Part shown: piece after piece, positions 7,291 to 16,146 of the stretch
Numbering within the stretch: the stretch's first letter is position 1
Layout: each line of letters starts with the position of its first letter
From: an uncultured Bacteroidia bacterium
Lineage (GTDB): Bacteria > Bacteroidota > Bacteroidia > Bacteroidales > F082
Assembly (NCBI GenBank): GCA_902785755.1
Contig: CACZZO010000014.1
Coordinates: forward strand, 19,656-83,655
Direction of reading: 5' to 3'
Length of the DNA: 64,000 nucleotides
Notes under the pieces: generated by a model
Databases searched by the model: none
Told to the model about the DNA's origin: nothing
What the model saw: the letters and a program-made list of their open reading frames with translations, nothing else
Translations under genes and position numbers: made by a program

Positions 7291-10200
7291 TTATTTGGCG
7301 AAACTCTCTGACAATATGATGGTTGCGGCTGATTCTTCATCGGCCTTTTGGCTGTCGCGATAGTAGGCGTTGTAGCGGTTGGCCATCTCAAGCACTTGTT
7401 TCAGGGCTTCGTCGAAGCCCATCTTGGCCTTGCTGCCGCCTTGCCGTTGAAGGTCTTTCTGGATGCGTTGCAACCGTTTGGCGATGTAGGTGATGGTGCC
7501 TCGCTCGGCCAACTCTTTCAACTGTATGATTTTCAAGCGGGTGTCGCCATCCTCAATGTGTGGGAGCATACCATTGAGCAGGCTGACGGCTTGCGTCACT
7601 TGTGCGCCCAAGTTGTTGCGCTGGTTTTGGTTCGCTTCTTCCTCGTGCAACTCTTTTTCCTTGGTCGCACTGAATGCTTGGAGTGCTTTCTCCACGTGGT
7701 TATGGTGGCTTTCAATCCTTGCAACGGGTTTCTCGTCGGGCTTGGCCTTGAAATAGTTCAAAGCGTCCAGCACCGACAGCTCGCGTGGTTGCTCGTCGTT
7801 CACCAAATAGAACACCTTGCGGAAGTTGGTTTTGAGGAACACCAAAGTATCGTTCGAAAGCGTAACGCCCTCCACCTCACGCGGTTCGCGTCCTGTGCGG
7901 CTGCGCAGCGACAACCGCTCAATGCGTTTGTATTCCTTACGGTTTTGCTGGTAAAGGCTTCGCAATTCCTCATAGAAAGGCAGTTCCAAGTTTTGGTCTT
8001 CCTGTTCGCGTTTCAGGCCCTCGGTGAAGAGTTTGTCAAGGTCGCGGTCGATGATTTCTTCAGTGGAATAGATCTGGTTGTCCTCACCAAAAGTAGTGTG
8101 GAAAGTCTGTATCTTACTCAGCGCGATTTGGTTCAGCTTGATTTCCTTGTTACCTTGGCGCGAGGGATAGAACACATAGTTGTAAATGGTGTTCGATGTG
8201 GAGCCGATACGGTTCACTCGACCAATGCGTTGCATTAGGCGCGTTGCATTCCAAGGCGTGTCGTAATTGATGATGATGTTGGAGCGGTGCAAATTGACGC
8301 CTTCGGCCAACACATCGGAGGTTAAGATGATGTTGTAGTCGTCTTTTCGCAGTTTCCAGTTCGCATCGAAGTTCTCGCGGATGGTCTTGAAAAGTTGGCT
8401 GCGGTTTTTGGCCGAAATCACCAGAACATCCTTTCGGTTGATGCGCCTTGACAGATATTCAATGGTGTCAACAGCTTCGGAAAACACCACTATCTTCCCT
8501 TCGGGGTTGCGGTCTTTTTTGAAAAGTTCGTGCTTCAACAGGTCTTCAAACTTCGCAAACTTTGAATCGTCGTCATCGTCAATGCACTCCCATTCCAACC
8601 ACATTTCATCCAACAGTTCTTGGTCTTTGCGGAGCATATCAGTGTATTCAGGCTTGAAATCGTCACGCACGAACACAGCATTCTTTGGGTTGTCCTCAGC
8701 TTTCTCGTTCAGTTTTTCTTCTATTTCATCATCCGTGTAGCCTAGCTCATAGAGCTTGTTGATGTTCATGTCGGGAGCGATGAAGATTCTGTCGTTCTCC
8801 CACATTTTTATCATGTTTTCATTGGCTTGACGGAAGTTCTCTACCGAAATCTTGAAAGCATAGAAACTGCTCTCCAATCGTTTCACCAAGCCATTCTTAC
8901 GGATGCCTGCCAAGCTGCGGCTGATAAGTTCTGCGTTGTCGTAGAGGCCGTTGGAAACCTCTGGCTTCAGGTAGGCGATGGCCTGATAGCGGGCGTAGGT
9001 CAGCTTTTTGTCCAAGGTCTGCATGGCCTCCTCGAAAAGGTTGGCCAAATGGTCGTTCAACTCGTATTCCTTCTTGATGGGCTTGGCCACCTTGGGGAAG
9101 CCGTGAATGTCTTTGCTGTAGCGGGCAATGCTTTCAATGTCTGTTCTGGTGCGCCTCACGGTGAGCGGCTTGATTACGCGGTCGCGCACTCGTTCCGCCA
9201 ATCGTTTGAACTGTTTCAGGTCGAAATCGTCCTGTTGGCGCATCTTGCGAAATTCCACGATGAGGGGTGAGAAAAACGCAGTAAGGTTGGGTACTCCGTC
9301 GATGGTGCATTGGCGCGGGTCTTGGAACATCAGAATTTGGTAATACAAGTCGGCGGGCGTGTTGTTCATTGGTGTGGCTGAAATCAACATCACCTTTTTC
9401 TTATAGCCAGGGATGTAGCCTGTCTCAACGCGAGGCATCTTGCAGATTTCCTGCAACTGTTGGAAGGCTCCTGTGGTATGGTTGCGGAACTTGTGCGCCT
9501 CGTCCACCAATACCAAGTCGTATTCGTCGGCGTTCCAATAGTTGTAGTTATCATCGTCAAGAATCTTTGAGAGGCTGCCGTTGCTGACAAACTGGGTGTA
9601 TTTGTCGATGCCGAAATCCTTGAAGGTGGTTTTCCAGTTTTGTTCCACCGCTGGCGGATAGACCACAAGGATTTTGGTGTTGTCGCGACCGTTCTCAATC
9701 AGGAACTTCTTGGCAATCATCGTGGCGACGACCGTTTTGCCAAGGCCCACCACGTCGGCAAGGAAGAAACCATCATAGCGAATCAGTTTTTGATAGCCTT
9801 CAACAACGGCATCCATCTGATATTCAAACTTCTCGTAACCTTCGGGCATATCGAATGGGTCATCTTGGTCGATGGCCAACACACGGTCTGAAAAGTATTC
9901 CATCAGCATCTTGATGTAAAGCTCGTAAGGCGTGACATCGCCTTTCAGATAGGTCTTGTCGAGCGTGGCTTGATAGTCAGTGGCATCGATGGGAACGCCC
10001 TTGGCTTCTTCCCAAAGCAGTTCAAACTCGTGCTTGGCAAAAGCCACATCGTCATATTGCGTCAGCTTGACATTGAACTCGTATTGCTTGTCGTCGCCAA
10101 TGCCCAAACCATTGCCACTCAAGTTGCTACTGCCCGTTATGGCCGCCCCGAAAGTGTGTTGGTTGAAGTTGTCAGGATAAAGGATGTAGAACTTAGCGTG

Positions 10201-10611
10201 TATTTTTTTGGAAGGATGGGCGCGAAGTTCCAACTTGCCGTCAATCATATCCTGTACCATCTGGAGCATACCGTCCTCCACCTGCTTGGTGTAGTTCGAC
10301 TGTTCAATATCCTGTTTCAGCAATCGCAGACATTCCTCCTTTACCTGTTCCTCGGCACCAAAGAAGATTTCGCCCCTTTGGTGGGCTTTGGCGATGTACT
10401 TGTCCACGTCAATGCCAATCAGGATGCGCACCTTATTTATATTGTCGAGGAAAGGCCGCAAAGTGAAATAGCCCGATGCACGGAGGAAGCCCACAACGGC
10501 ATCAAGGTTCTTGATTTGAGGGTTGTTTTCGAGTATGCCCTCAAACTCTTTCATCAAAGTGTTCCCATCCCTGTTGGTGAAAAAATGGGAAGTGACTGGT
10601 ATCTCTACCAT
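7291..10611 (-). CDS. PLD-nuclease/SNF2 helicase fusion
   Basis: A 1106-aa protein with two modules. The N-terminal phospholipase-D-type nuclease has HAKFYIL at about 138-144 and GSSNLSGNG at about 160-168. An SNF2-type translocase follows: Walker A DVVGLGKT at about 286-293, VDEAHKF at about 369-375, SATPMNN at about 411-417, and QRIGRVNRIGS as motif VI. PLD nucleases fused to helicases are known from ATP-dependent restriction enzymes of the NgoAVII/CglI type, and SNF2 helicases with PLD partners occur in DISARM. With the adjacent methyltransferase this reads as an ATP-dependent restriction or anti-phage module, but it does not match a named system that I can identify. Confidence 0.87.
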   Translation of the reverse strand: MVEIPVTSHFFTNRDGNTLMKEFEGILENNPQIKNLDAVVGFLRASGYFTLRPFLDNINKVRILIGIDVDKYIAKAHQRGEIFFGAEEQVKEECLRLLKQDIEQSNYTKQVEDGMLQMVQDMIDGKLELRAHPSKKIHAKFYILYPDNFNQHTFGAAITGSSNLSGNGLGIGDDKQYEFNVKLTQYDDVAFAKHEFELLWEEAKGVPIDATDYQATLDKTYLKGDVTPYELYIKMLMEYFSDRVLAIDQDDPFDMPEGYEKFEYQMDAVVEGYQKLIRYDGFFLADVVGLGKTVVATMIAKKFLIENGRDNTKILVVYPPAVEQNWKTTFKDFGIDKYTQFVSNGSLSKILDDDNYNYWNADEYDLVLVDEAHKFRNHTTGAFQQLQEICKMPRVETGYIPGYKKKVMLISATPMNNTPADLYYQILMFQDPRQCTIDGVPNLTAFFSPLIVEFRKMRQQDDFDLKQFKRLAERVRDRVIKPLTVRRTRTDIESIARYSKDIHGFPKVAKPIKKEYELNDHLANLFEEAMQTLDKKLTYARYQAIAYLKPEVSNGLYDNAELISRSLAGIRKNGLVKRLESSFYAFKISVENFRQANENMIKMWENDRIFIAPDMNINKLYELGYTDDEIEEKLNEKAEDNPKNAVFVRDDFKPEYTDMLRKDQELLDEMWLEWECIDDDDDSKFAKFEDLLKHELFKKDRNPEGKIVVFSEAVDTIEYLSRRINRKDVLVISAKNRSQLFKTIRENFDANWKLRKDDYNIILTSDVLAEGVNLHRSNIIINYDTPWNATRLMQRIGRVNRIGSTSNTIYNYVFYPSRQGNKEIKLNQIALSKIQTFHTTFGEDNQIYSTEEIIDRDLDKLFTEGLKREQEDQNLELPFYEELRSLYQQNRKEYKRIERLSLRSRTGREPREVEGVTLSNDTLVFLKTNFRKVFYLVNDEQPRELSVLDALNYFKAKPDEKPVARIESHHNHVEKALQAFSATKEKELHEEEANQNQRNNLGAQVTQAVSLLNGMLPHIEDGDTRLKIIQLKELAERGTITYIAKRLQRIQKDLQRQGGSKAKMGFDEALKQVLEMANRYNAYYRDSQKADEESAATIILSESFAK

Positions 10612-10707
10612 ACGCTATAGTTTTGCAGCGCAAGGACTATCTGTTCGGAGGGGATGGGTTCAAACGAAGAACCTCGGGACACGAAAAAGCGCAGATTGGC
10701 GCTCATC

Positions 10708-10825
10708 AATGTCCCAAGGTCCTCGGATAACCCATGCACGAAGATAAGTCCAGCCTGCGCAAGCGCAGACGCTGTACTTATTCGCTTCGAGCATGTCTTA
10801 TGAATTTCCGAGGTTCAGGGACATT
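10708..10825. repeat. 118-nt nested palindrome upstream of PLD-helicase gene
   Basis: A long stem can be drawn around a two-base loop at 10761-10762. From outside in the paired blocks are AATGTCCC/GGGACATT, CCTCGGA/TCCGAGG, CATGC/GCATG, GAAG/CTTC, ATAAGT/ACTTAT, CAGC/GCTG and CTGCGC/GCGCAG, all Watson-Crick with small bulges. The core (ATAAGTC, CCTGCG, GCGC, ACTTAT) also occurs in a second palindrome at 34467-34567. It could be a structured RNA, a cruciform-forming REP/MITE element or a recombination site. The remainder of the 553-nt gap (10612-11164) holds smaller hairpins and a terminator but no gene. Confidence 0.75.
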
Positions 10826-10985
10826 CCGAATTTAGCACTAACGCTATGTTTATTCCAATAAAAACGCACCGCTGTTTGGGCGATACTTGAGGGCAAAAAT
10901 ACAAAAACTTGGAGAAACAATAGAAAAAAGAGTAAAAAGAAAGATTTCGATTAAAGAGAGAGCATTAATAACAACTCCCACCGCC

Positions 10986-11069
10986 GTCTGCGGGACGCAG
11001 ACGATGACAATGCGCCAGGCTCAAGTCCCGAAGGGACGACCCTATTACACCCCGATATGCAATGTCGGG
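10986..11069. repeat. Cluster of short hairpins (REP-like)
   Basis: Three perfect small inverted repeats follow one another: GTCTGCG-GGA-CGCAGAC (10986-11002), GTCCC-GAA-GGGAC (11025-11037) and CCCGA...TCGGG (11051-11069). The wording resembles dispersed extragenic repeats common between genes in Bacteroidales. No open frame with coding character was found here. Confidence 0.5.
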
Positions 11070-11089
11070 CTTTCATATTTCATAAAAAT

Positions 11090-11139
11090 CGCGGAAAAAT
11101 TTCCTCATTTTTTGGTTTTTATGAGGAAATAATTCCGCG
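11090..11139 (-). terminator. Long-stem terminator after thioredoxin-fold gene
   Basis: Nineteen-base arms at 11090-11108 and 11121-11139 pair with two mismatches (CGCGGAA and TTTCCTCAT blocks) around a 12-base loop. On the minus strand the second arm is followed by ATTTTTATG. It lies 26 nt after the 11165 stop codon, placing it as the terminator of the ECF-sigma operon. Confidence 0.7.
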
Positions 11140-11164
11140 AATTTGGCCGAAAGGCTTTTGTGTT

Positions 11165-12241
11165 TTATTCGTGCGCAATCACCAAGCGTTGCGTCATTCC
11201 GTTGCTTGACTTGATGAAATAGATGCCGTTTTGGTACTTGGCGGTCGGGATAATCAGTTGTGTTTCATCGGTGAAGAAGGTCTCGACTTTTTGTCCCAAT
11301 GTGTTGTAAAGGCTTACTTCGCCAAGGTTTTCGCCCCGAAGGGTCACGCTTTCGTTGGCGGGGTTGGGGAACAAAGTCAGCGTTGTGCCGTTCTCATCGA
11401 GGCCAACAGTGGATTCGTAGATGATGTCGACTTCGAAGTTGCCTGCCGAAGTGTTGACGTACATTTTTCCTTCAAAAGACTGTCTTACAGGCACGTCGAC
11501 ATACACTTCCACAGTGGCGGTTTGGCCTGCCGCTACGGTCATGCCTTCGGTGACATCTTGGCCTTCATACATGCAGTGCATTGTAAAGATGGGGTCGGAG
11601 GTGAAGGCGTTGACGGTCACATCGGCGGCGGTCATGTTGGAAATGGTCAGTTGGCCCGGCTGGTAGGTCTCGCCGTCGTTGTAGATGTGCATGGTCTGAG
11701 GATTGACGGTCAGCGTGCCAGTGCAGTCGTGAGGTTGCAAGCCGTTTTGCTGCATGGCGTTCACCACATCTTGGGCCGAGAAAGGATAGAGATCCAGCAG
11801 GCCTCGGATGGGGATGCTGCGGTCGGGCATGATGAGGACAAGCGTGGGGCAGGCTTGGATGCCGTAAAGGTCGAAGACCTCGTTGCCGCCGCCGTCCTTG
11901 CCGACGGTGGGGAACTCAACGCCATATTCGTTGGCCCATTGCTGGCAGGCGGCATCGCTGTCGATGTAAGAAATCTCGATGTAGAACACATCGTGCATGT
12001 TGCAGCCCATCTGGGTATAAGACCCTGTAATGTAGGGCGAAATCACTTGGCATTGGCCGCAAGTGTAGAAGAAGAAATCAATGAAGACGGCCTGACCTCG
12101 GTCGAGGATTTCGAAGAGGTTGTAGGTCTGCCCGTGGCAGTCGGTCACGGTGAAGTCGACGGCTTGGGTGAGGTTGGTCTGCTGTGCGCGAAGGCCTGTG
12201 CCAAAGAGCAGGAACGCGAATAGAATGGAGAGCTTTTTCAT
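11165..12241 (-). CDS. T9SS-exported thioredoxin-fold protein
   Basis: The 358-aa product has a signal peptide (cleavage near FGTGLRAQ), then a TlpA/redoxin-like domain with a CGQC active site in FFFYTCGQCQVISPY near residue 60. A beta-rich middle region follows, ending in a T9SS type A sorting domain (LFPNPANESVTLRGE ... YQNGIYFIKSS). The CxxC pair suggests thiol-disulphide exchange on the cell surface or outside the cell, which is unusual since TlpA-like proteins are normally periplasmic. It is the last gene of the sigma/anti-sigma operon, 4 nt behind its upstream neighbour. Confidence 0.82.
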   Translation of the reverse strand: MKKLSILFAFLLFGTGLRAQQTNLTQAVDFTVTDCHGQTYNLFEILDRGQAVFIDFFFYTCGQCQVISPYITGSYTQMGCNMHDVFYIEISYIDSDAACQQWANEYGVEFPTVGKDGGGNEVFDLYGIQACPTLVLIMPDRSIPIRGLLDLYPFSAQDVVNAMQQNGLQPHDCTGTLTVNPQTMHIYNDGETYQPGQLTISNMTAADVTVNAFTSDPIFTMHCMYEGQDVTEGMTVAAGQTATVEVYVDVPVRQSFEGKMYVNTSAGNFEVDIIYESTVGLDENGTTLTLFPNPANESVTLRGENLGEVSLYNTLGQKVETFFTDETQLIIPTAKYQNGIYFIKSSNGMTQRLVIAHE

Positions 12242-12245
12242 GGTG

Positions 12246-13118
12246 TTATTGTTTAGTGACGAGTTTCACGATTTGGCCGTTTTCGGTGGTCACACGCACC
12301 ATGTAAACGCCATTTTGATATTGGCTCATGTCGAGGGTAGCCATGTTGCCGTCGGCGTTGCTTTCGTAAATCACTTGGCCGATGGCGTTCATCACTGCGA
12401 CGTGATTGATGCCCGAGGCAAGGATGTTCACATTGCCCGAGGTGGGGTTGGGATATACGGAAATGGCTTCGTTGCTTTCGCCAATCCAGTCGTAACCGTC
12501 GACATAAACCCATGCCAACCAACTGTAGGCCTCGCTGCTGACCGAAGCCACGTCCATCCAGCCATAGCCGTCGATGCCTAACCAGCGGCTGTTGGGGTTG
12601 CCCACGTCGGCAACGGCCGGAGCGGGATATTCGATGGAGCCGTCATGGTAGAAAGTCAGCCAAATGTTTTCTGTGCCGTCGATTTCGATGGGTGTGTCGA
12701 GCCTGAAGGTGACCACATCGCCGACCGTGCCGGTGATTTCAAAGGTTTGGGTGTGAATCAAAGTGCCGGGGGCAATATCGCCGCCAGTGTAGATGTTGAG
12801 GGTGTAGGTGGTGGCAAATTGCTCTTCGCCAGCATCCAAGAATCCGAACTCGGTGAAGGAGCAGCCTTTGTACTCGCTCATCAATTCGGCGGGGAACATG
12901 TAACCCCAATTGAAGGGCATTCCGATGCCGATGATTTGTGGTGACGAATAATCGCCGACGTAGGAGAACCAAGAGCCCTCAGAAGGGATTCGGTCTTGTG
13001 AAATCGTCACATTGTCCAATCCGGTGGCTTTCACTTGGATTTCGCCACGGTTTTGTGCCTGTGCAATGCCAGTCATGGCAAAAGCACAAATCAGAAGGAA
13101 AAATACATTTTTTTTCAT
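12246..13118 (-). CDS. Secreted protein with T9SS sorting domain
   Basis: The 290-aa product has a signal peptide (MKKNVFFLLICAFAMTGIAQ), a roughly 180-residue beta-rich domain with LNIYTGGDIAPGTLIHTQTF and TENIWLTFYHDG, typical of adhesin-like surface modules, and a C-terminal sorting domain (VYPNPTSGNVNILASG ... YQNGVYMVRVTTE). It is presumably exported through the type IX system and anchored at the surface. It sits between a lipoprotein and the thioredoxin-fold gene in the ECF operon. No enzyme motif is visible. Confidence 0.78.
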   Translation of the reverse strand: MKKNVFFLLICAFAMTGIAQAQNRGEIQVKATGLDNVTISQDRIPSEGSWFSYVGDYSSPQIIGIGMPFNWGYMFPAELMSEYKGCSFTEFGFLDAGEEQFATTYTLNIYTGGDIAPGTLIHTQTFEITGTVGDVVTFRLDTPIEIDGTENIWLTFYHDGSIEYPAPAVADVGNPNSRWLGIDGYGWMDVASVSSEAYSWLAWVYVDGYDWIGESNEAISVYPNPTSGNVNILASGINHVAVMNAIGQVIYESNADGNMATLDMSQYQNGVYMVRVTTENGQIVKLVTKQ

Positions 13119-13141
13119 ACGGTTAAGATTTTAATGAATTG

Positions 13142-13945
13142 TTAATTATTGTTAATGATAATGTCTTCGCTGATATGGGTGATGATGGTGTTACATTCCT
13201 CTTGGTCGTCGTAGAAGAAGAGCCAAAGGGTGTGCTCGTCGTTGTCGGCGGCGGTGATGTAGCCGATGTGGCCTTGGGTCTTGGCATCGTCCATGATGAG
13301 TTCGTTTCGGTCCTTTTGCTGTTGCAGATTGGGATTTGGAGTCATGTTTTCCTGAATCTTTTCGCTGATTAGCCCGACAACCACGGTGCGTGCGACGGTC
13401 ATAATGTAGTCGTCGTAGGTGTTGTCGTTGGATTCATGTTCGATTTCGCCTTGGCCGACGACCACGGCTGTCTTGGGCAGCAACGAGTCGGGGGCTTGGA
13501 AGCTATTCATGATTTCGCGGATTTTGTCGGCAACGATGACCGTGAATCTCTCAATGTCTGCATCGGGTATCTGGCTGATGTCGGTCAAGGTGTCGAGAAC
13601 GGCACCGTCCAAAAAATCGGTTTCGATGCCCACGCCCACCATGAAAGGATTCTCCTCGTTTTGGCAGTTGAGGTCGGAGGTGTCGTAAGGCATGAAGCCG
13701 AAATCCTGTTTCAGCGTTTTCCAATCCGCTTCGTTGGAGGCTTGCAACATCAAGGCATCGATGCACTTCCCGTTGACAGTCAAGTCGCCGAGGTAGGCCA
13801 CGGTGAGGTTGGCATTGTCGGCATACTTGCAATAGATTTCCAACGCTGCTTTTTCGCAGGTTTTCCCTGAAGTTTCCGTCTTTTCCTTGCAAGCCGACAA
13901 AACGATTGCAAGGAGCAAAACGAGATATGGAACAAGGCTTTTCAT
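13142..13945 (-). CDS. Lipoprotein in ECF sigma operon
   Basis: The 267-aa product begins with a type II signal peptide (MKSLVPYLVLLLAIVLSAC, lipobox cysteine 19). The mature part is soluble and acidic, without a recognised domain (YCKYADNANLTVAYLGDLTV, IMNSFQAPDSLLPKTAVVVG). It starts 15 nt after the putative anti-sigma gene. Position between a regulator pair and two T9SS cargo genes suggests an envelope sensor or cargo partner. No function can be assigned. Confidence 0.65.
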   Translation of the reverse strand: MKSLVPYLVLLLAIVLSACKEKTETSGKTCEKAALEIYCKYADNANLTVAYLGDLTVNGKCIDALMLQASNEADWKTLKQDFGFMPYDTSDLNCQNEENPFMVGVGIETDFLDGAVLDTLTDISQIPDADIERFTVIVADKIREIMNSFQAPDSLLPKTAVVVGQGEIEHESNDNTYDDYIMTVARTVVVGLISEKIQENMTPNPNLQQQKDRNELIMDDAKTQGHIGYITAADNDEHTLWLFFYDDQEECNTIITHISEDIIINNN

Positions 13946-13960
13946 CGTCTTTGTGTTTTG

Positions 13961-14362
13961 TTATTTGATCACTTTGTTGGCCAAGAGCATGATGTCTTGC
14001 GCCGAGCAGCCGTTGTTGCAGATGAAGTGGACGGTTTGGCTTTCCACGGTCACTTCCTCGGCCACGGGAAGGCTGCTGTCGGGTTGGCCTTGGCGGGTCA
14101 GGCCGATGGCAGCCACGCCGATGACGAGGCTGGCGGCGGCAGCGTAGGGAATCCAGCGTCTGTTGCGGTGAAAGGGGATGACATTTGCTCTCAAACCTGC
14201 CGGGTCTTGTTGCGCTTTTTCGGCCCAGTGCAAAAAGGTCGTGTCGTCAGGTGCCGCTTTTTCGGCTCGGTCCTTCCACTGTTGGCGGCTTTGCCATTGG
14301 GTTTTGAAGTCGTCGCGTTGCGTGTTTGGGTTCGGTGTTTTTATGTTGTTTTCCATTGTCAT
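13961..14362 (-). CDS. Putative anti-sigma factor
   Basis: The 133-aa protein has a soluble N-terminal half of about 75 residues, one hydrophobic segment (RWIPYAAAASLVIGVAAIGL, about 79-98) and a short C-terminal part containing a CNNGC pair. That is the topology of single-pass anti-sigma factors. Its ATG overlaps the sigma factor stop (ATGA), the usual arrangement for an ECF sigma and its regulator. The CxxxC pair could make it redox-responsive, which would fit the thioredoxin-fold cargo, but this is speculation. Confidence 0.65.
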   Translation of the reverse strand: MTMENNIKTPNPNTQRDDFKTQWQSRQQWKDRAEKAAPDDTTFLHWAEKAQQDPAGLRANVIPFHRNRRWIPYAAAASLVIGVAAIGLTRQGQPDSSLPVAEEVTVESQTVHFICNNGCSAQDIMLLANKVIK

Positions 14363-14883
14363 AGATTGTTTTCTCTTTCGTACATTAGTCTTAGTTTCCG
14401 CTTCAGTCGGGCGATGCGCATGGCCACTGCGCCCACCGAACTGCCGGTCATTTCGGCGATTTCCTTGTAGGAGAAGCCGTCCAAGAAGGCGCGAATGACG
14501 GTGCCGTTTTCTTCGGGCAAAGTGTTGATGAGTTGTTGCAACTGCTTGTATTTCTCGTTGCCCGTTTCATCGTCCTTTTCGTCCACGCCGACCGCCTCTA
14601 TGGGTTCCGTTGGCGGCCTTCTGTCCTCTTTGCGCTTCAGCATCAACATGGTGTTGGTGGCCACGCGCCACACCCAAGTCTTTTCCGAACTGCGCCCCTC
14701 GAAAGACCCGAAACTCCTCCAAAGGCTGATCAGCACTTCCTGTATGCAGTCTTCCGTCTTCCACGCTTTCCCGACGGTGTAGTCTGAGCAGATATGCCAA
14801 ATCATGGCCTTATGCCGAAGTACAAGGGCGTTGAAGTTTTCTGTGCGGCTTTTGTTGGTGCCGTGTGGCTCGGAAGATTCCAT
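14359..14883 (-). CDS. ECF RNA polymerase sigma factor
   Basis: A 174-aa sigma-70 family protein. Region 2 is visible as FNALVLRHKAMIWHICSDYT, with EDCIQEVLISLWRSF and TWVWRVATNTML; region 4 is LPEENGTVIRAFLDGFSYKE followed by SSVGAVAMRIARLKRKLR. It is the first gene of a five-gene minus-strand operon with an anti-sigma, a lipoprotein and two T9SS cargo proteins. It probably directs its own operon and perhaps the divergent LRR gene at 15049. Confidence 0.9.
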   Translation of the reverse strand: MESSEPHGTNKSRTENFNALVLRHKAMIWHICSDYTVGKAWKTEDCIQEVLISLWRSFGSFEGRSSEKTWVWRVATNTMLMLKRKEDRRPPTEPIEAVGVDEKDDETGNEKYKQLQQLINTLPEENGTVIRAFLDGFSYKEIAEMTGSSVGAVAMRIARLKRKLRLMYERENNL

Positions 14884-15048
14884 TCTTTCGGTGCGTCTTT
14901 TGATGGTTTTAGGTGCAAATGCGACTTGAAAAATAACTCGACTTCACTTTTTTTCAGTATTACAACTTTTTTTTCGTCCATTTGTTATGAATTCCTGTTT
15001 TTTGCACCTAATAATGTTGTTAAATCCATCATTTAAACAATTACAAGT

Positions 15049-15858
15049 ATGAAACGTACATTTATCCTTTCAGTTTTGGCCTTGGCACTCACGATGATTT
15101 GCCAAAGCGCATTTGCCTATGATTATCACGTCAATGGCATCTATTACCGCAAAGCCACGCAACAGCTTCCGGGCGGAGGTTGTGGCGAAACCTACCTGAT
15201 TGTGGTCAACGACGACGAGCCGAACACCTATTCGGGCGATGTGGTCGTTCCCGAAACCGAAGTCATCAATGGCGAGTCGCTCAGGGTGCGCTACATCGGC
15301 AGCGAAGCATTCTATGGCTGCACCAACCTGACCAGCGTCACCTTGACCAACAATATCGTGAACATCGGTTTCCATTCGTTTGCCGATTGTCCTCTGTTGG
15401 AGGTGATCGACATTCCGTCAAGTGTCCAGCAAATCAACTCGAATGCATTCAGCAATTGTGAAGAGCTCGACTACATCTTCATCCACAGCAACGTGCCTTT
15501 CTTCCTTTGGGACGATGCCTTTGCCGACATCAACGACCATGTTCACATCGTGGTGCCCTGCAACTGCATCGAAGCCTTCGAAGCCTCCGAGGAATGGCAA
15601 GGCATCCAGCTTTATGACGACTGCGGCAACGTGGGCATCGGCGAAACCGAAACCGCCACTATCGCCGTTTATCCCAATCCCGCTTCGCAAAGCCTCACCA
15701 TCGAAGCCGACGGCCTCGTGACCATCAGCGACGAAATGGGGCGCGTGGTGAGAACCTTGTTCGTCGACAACAAGAAAACCATCGATTTGCAAGGCCTTTC
15801 AAGCGGTTTTTACTTCGTGAAAGCCGGTACAGAGGTGAAGAAGGTTTTGGTGAAGTAA
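15049..15858 (+). CDS. BspA-like leucine-rich repeat surface protein
   Basis: The 269-aa product has a signal peptide (ends QSAFAYD), then BspA/LRR_5-type repeats (IGSEAFYGCTNLTSVTLTNN, GFHSFADCPLLEVIDIPSSV, SNAFSNCEELDYIFIHSN). It ends with a T9SS-like C-terminus (VYPNPASQSLTIEADG ... LSSGFYFVKAGTEVKKVLVK). Such proteins are surface adhesins or host-interaction factors in oral and gut Bacteroidales. It is transcribed divergently from the sigma operon and is followed by a strong terminator. Confidence 0.85.
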   Translation: MKRTFILSVLALALTMICQSAFAYDYHVNGIYYRKATQQLPGGGCGETYLIVVNDDEPNTYSGDVVVPETEVINGESLRVRYIGSEAFYGCTNLTSVTLTNNIVNIGFHSFADCPLLEVIDIPSSVQQINSNAFSNCEELDYIFIHSNVPFFLWDDAFADINDHVHIVVPCNCIEAFEASEEWQGIQLYDDCGNVGIGETETATIAVYPNPASQSLTIEADGLVTISDEMGRVVRTLFVDNKKTIDLQGLSSGFYFVKAGTEVKKVLVK

Positions 15859-15884
15859 AAAAAGCCCGTTTTTTTCTTGACATG

Positions 15885-15924
15885 ACAATTCCGAAGGCAG
15901 TTTTTGCTTTCGGAATTGTTTTTT
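15885..15924 (+). terminator. Rho-independent terminator after LRR gene
   Basis: ACAATTCCGAA (15885-15895) pairs perfectly with TTCGGAATTGT (15909-15919), with an inner GCA/TGC pair, followed by a T-run. It lies 27 nt after the LRR stop codon. Confidence 0.85.
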
Positions 15925-16049
15925 AATCTGCAAGAAGGAGGAGCGGGTGGTGCTGATGGAATAATGATATGAAAAACCGCCTCAAAAAGGCAGAGCAATC
16001 AATTGAACACGCACCGATGTTCATAGGTTCGGTAACAGGAATTGCGGGA

Positions 16050-16146
16050 AATACCGTAGTCGCCAAACATCTTTTTCACGGTAATCTCGCCTGCACCGGC
16101 GCATTGGTCGGCGATGTATTGAACGAAGTCGGGATTGCTTGCCATG
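16050..16146 (-). pseudogene. Truncated TfoX-N copy (first ~32 codons)
   Basis: Reading left from ATG 16146, the frame gives SNPDFVQYIADQCAGAGEIT and then VKKMFGDYGI, almost identical to the gene at 28737-29054, before running into unrelated sequence. Homology also covers the roughly 40 nt upstream of the ATG, including a TAnnTTTG -7 box (plus-strand CAAAGGTA). About 70 % of the coding region is missing. It is a remnant of duplication or deletion. Confidence 0.8.
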
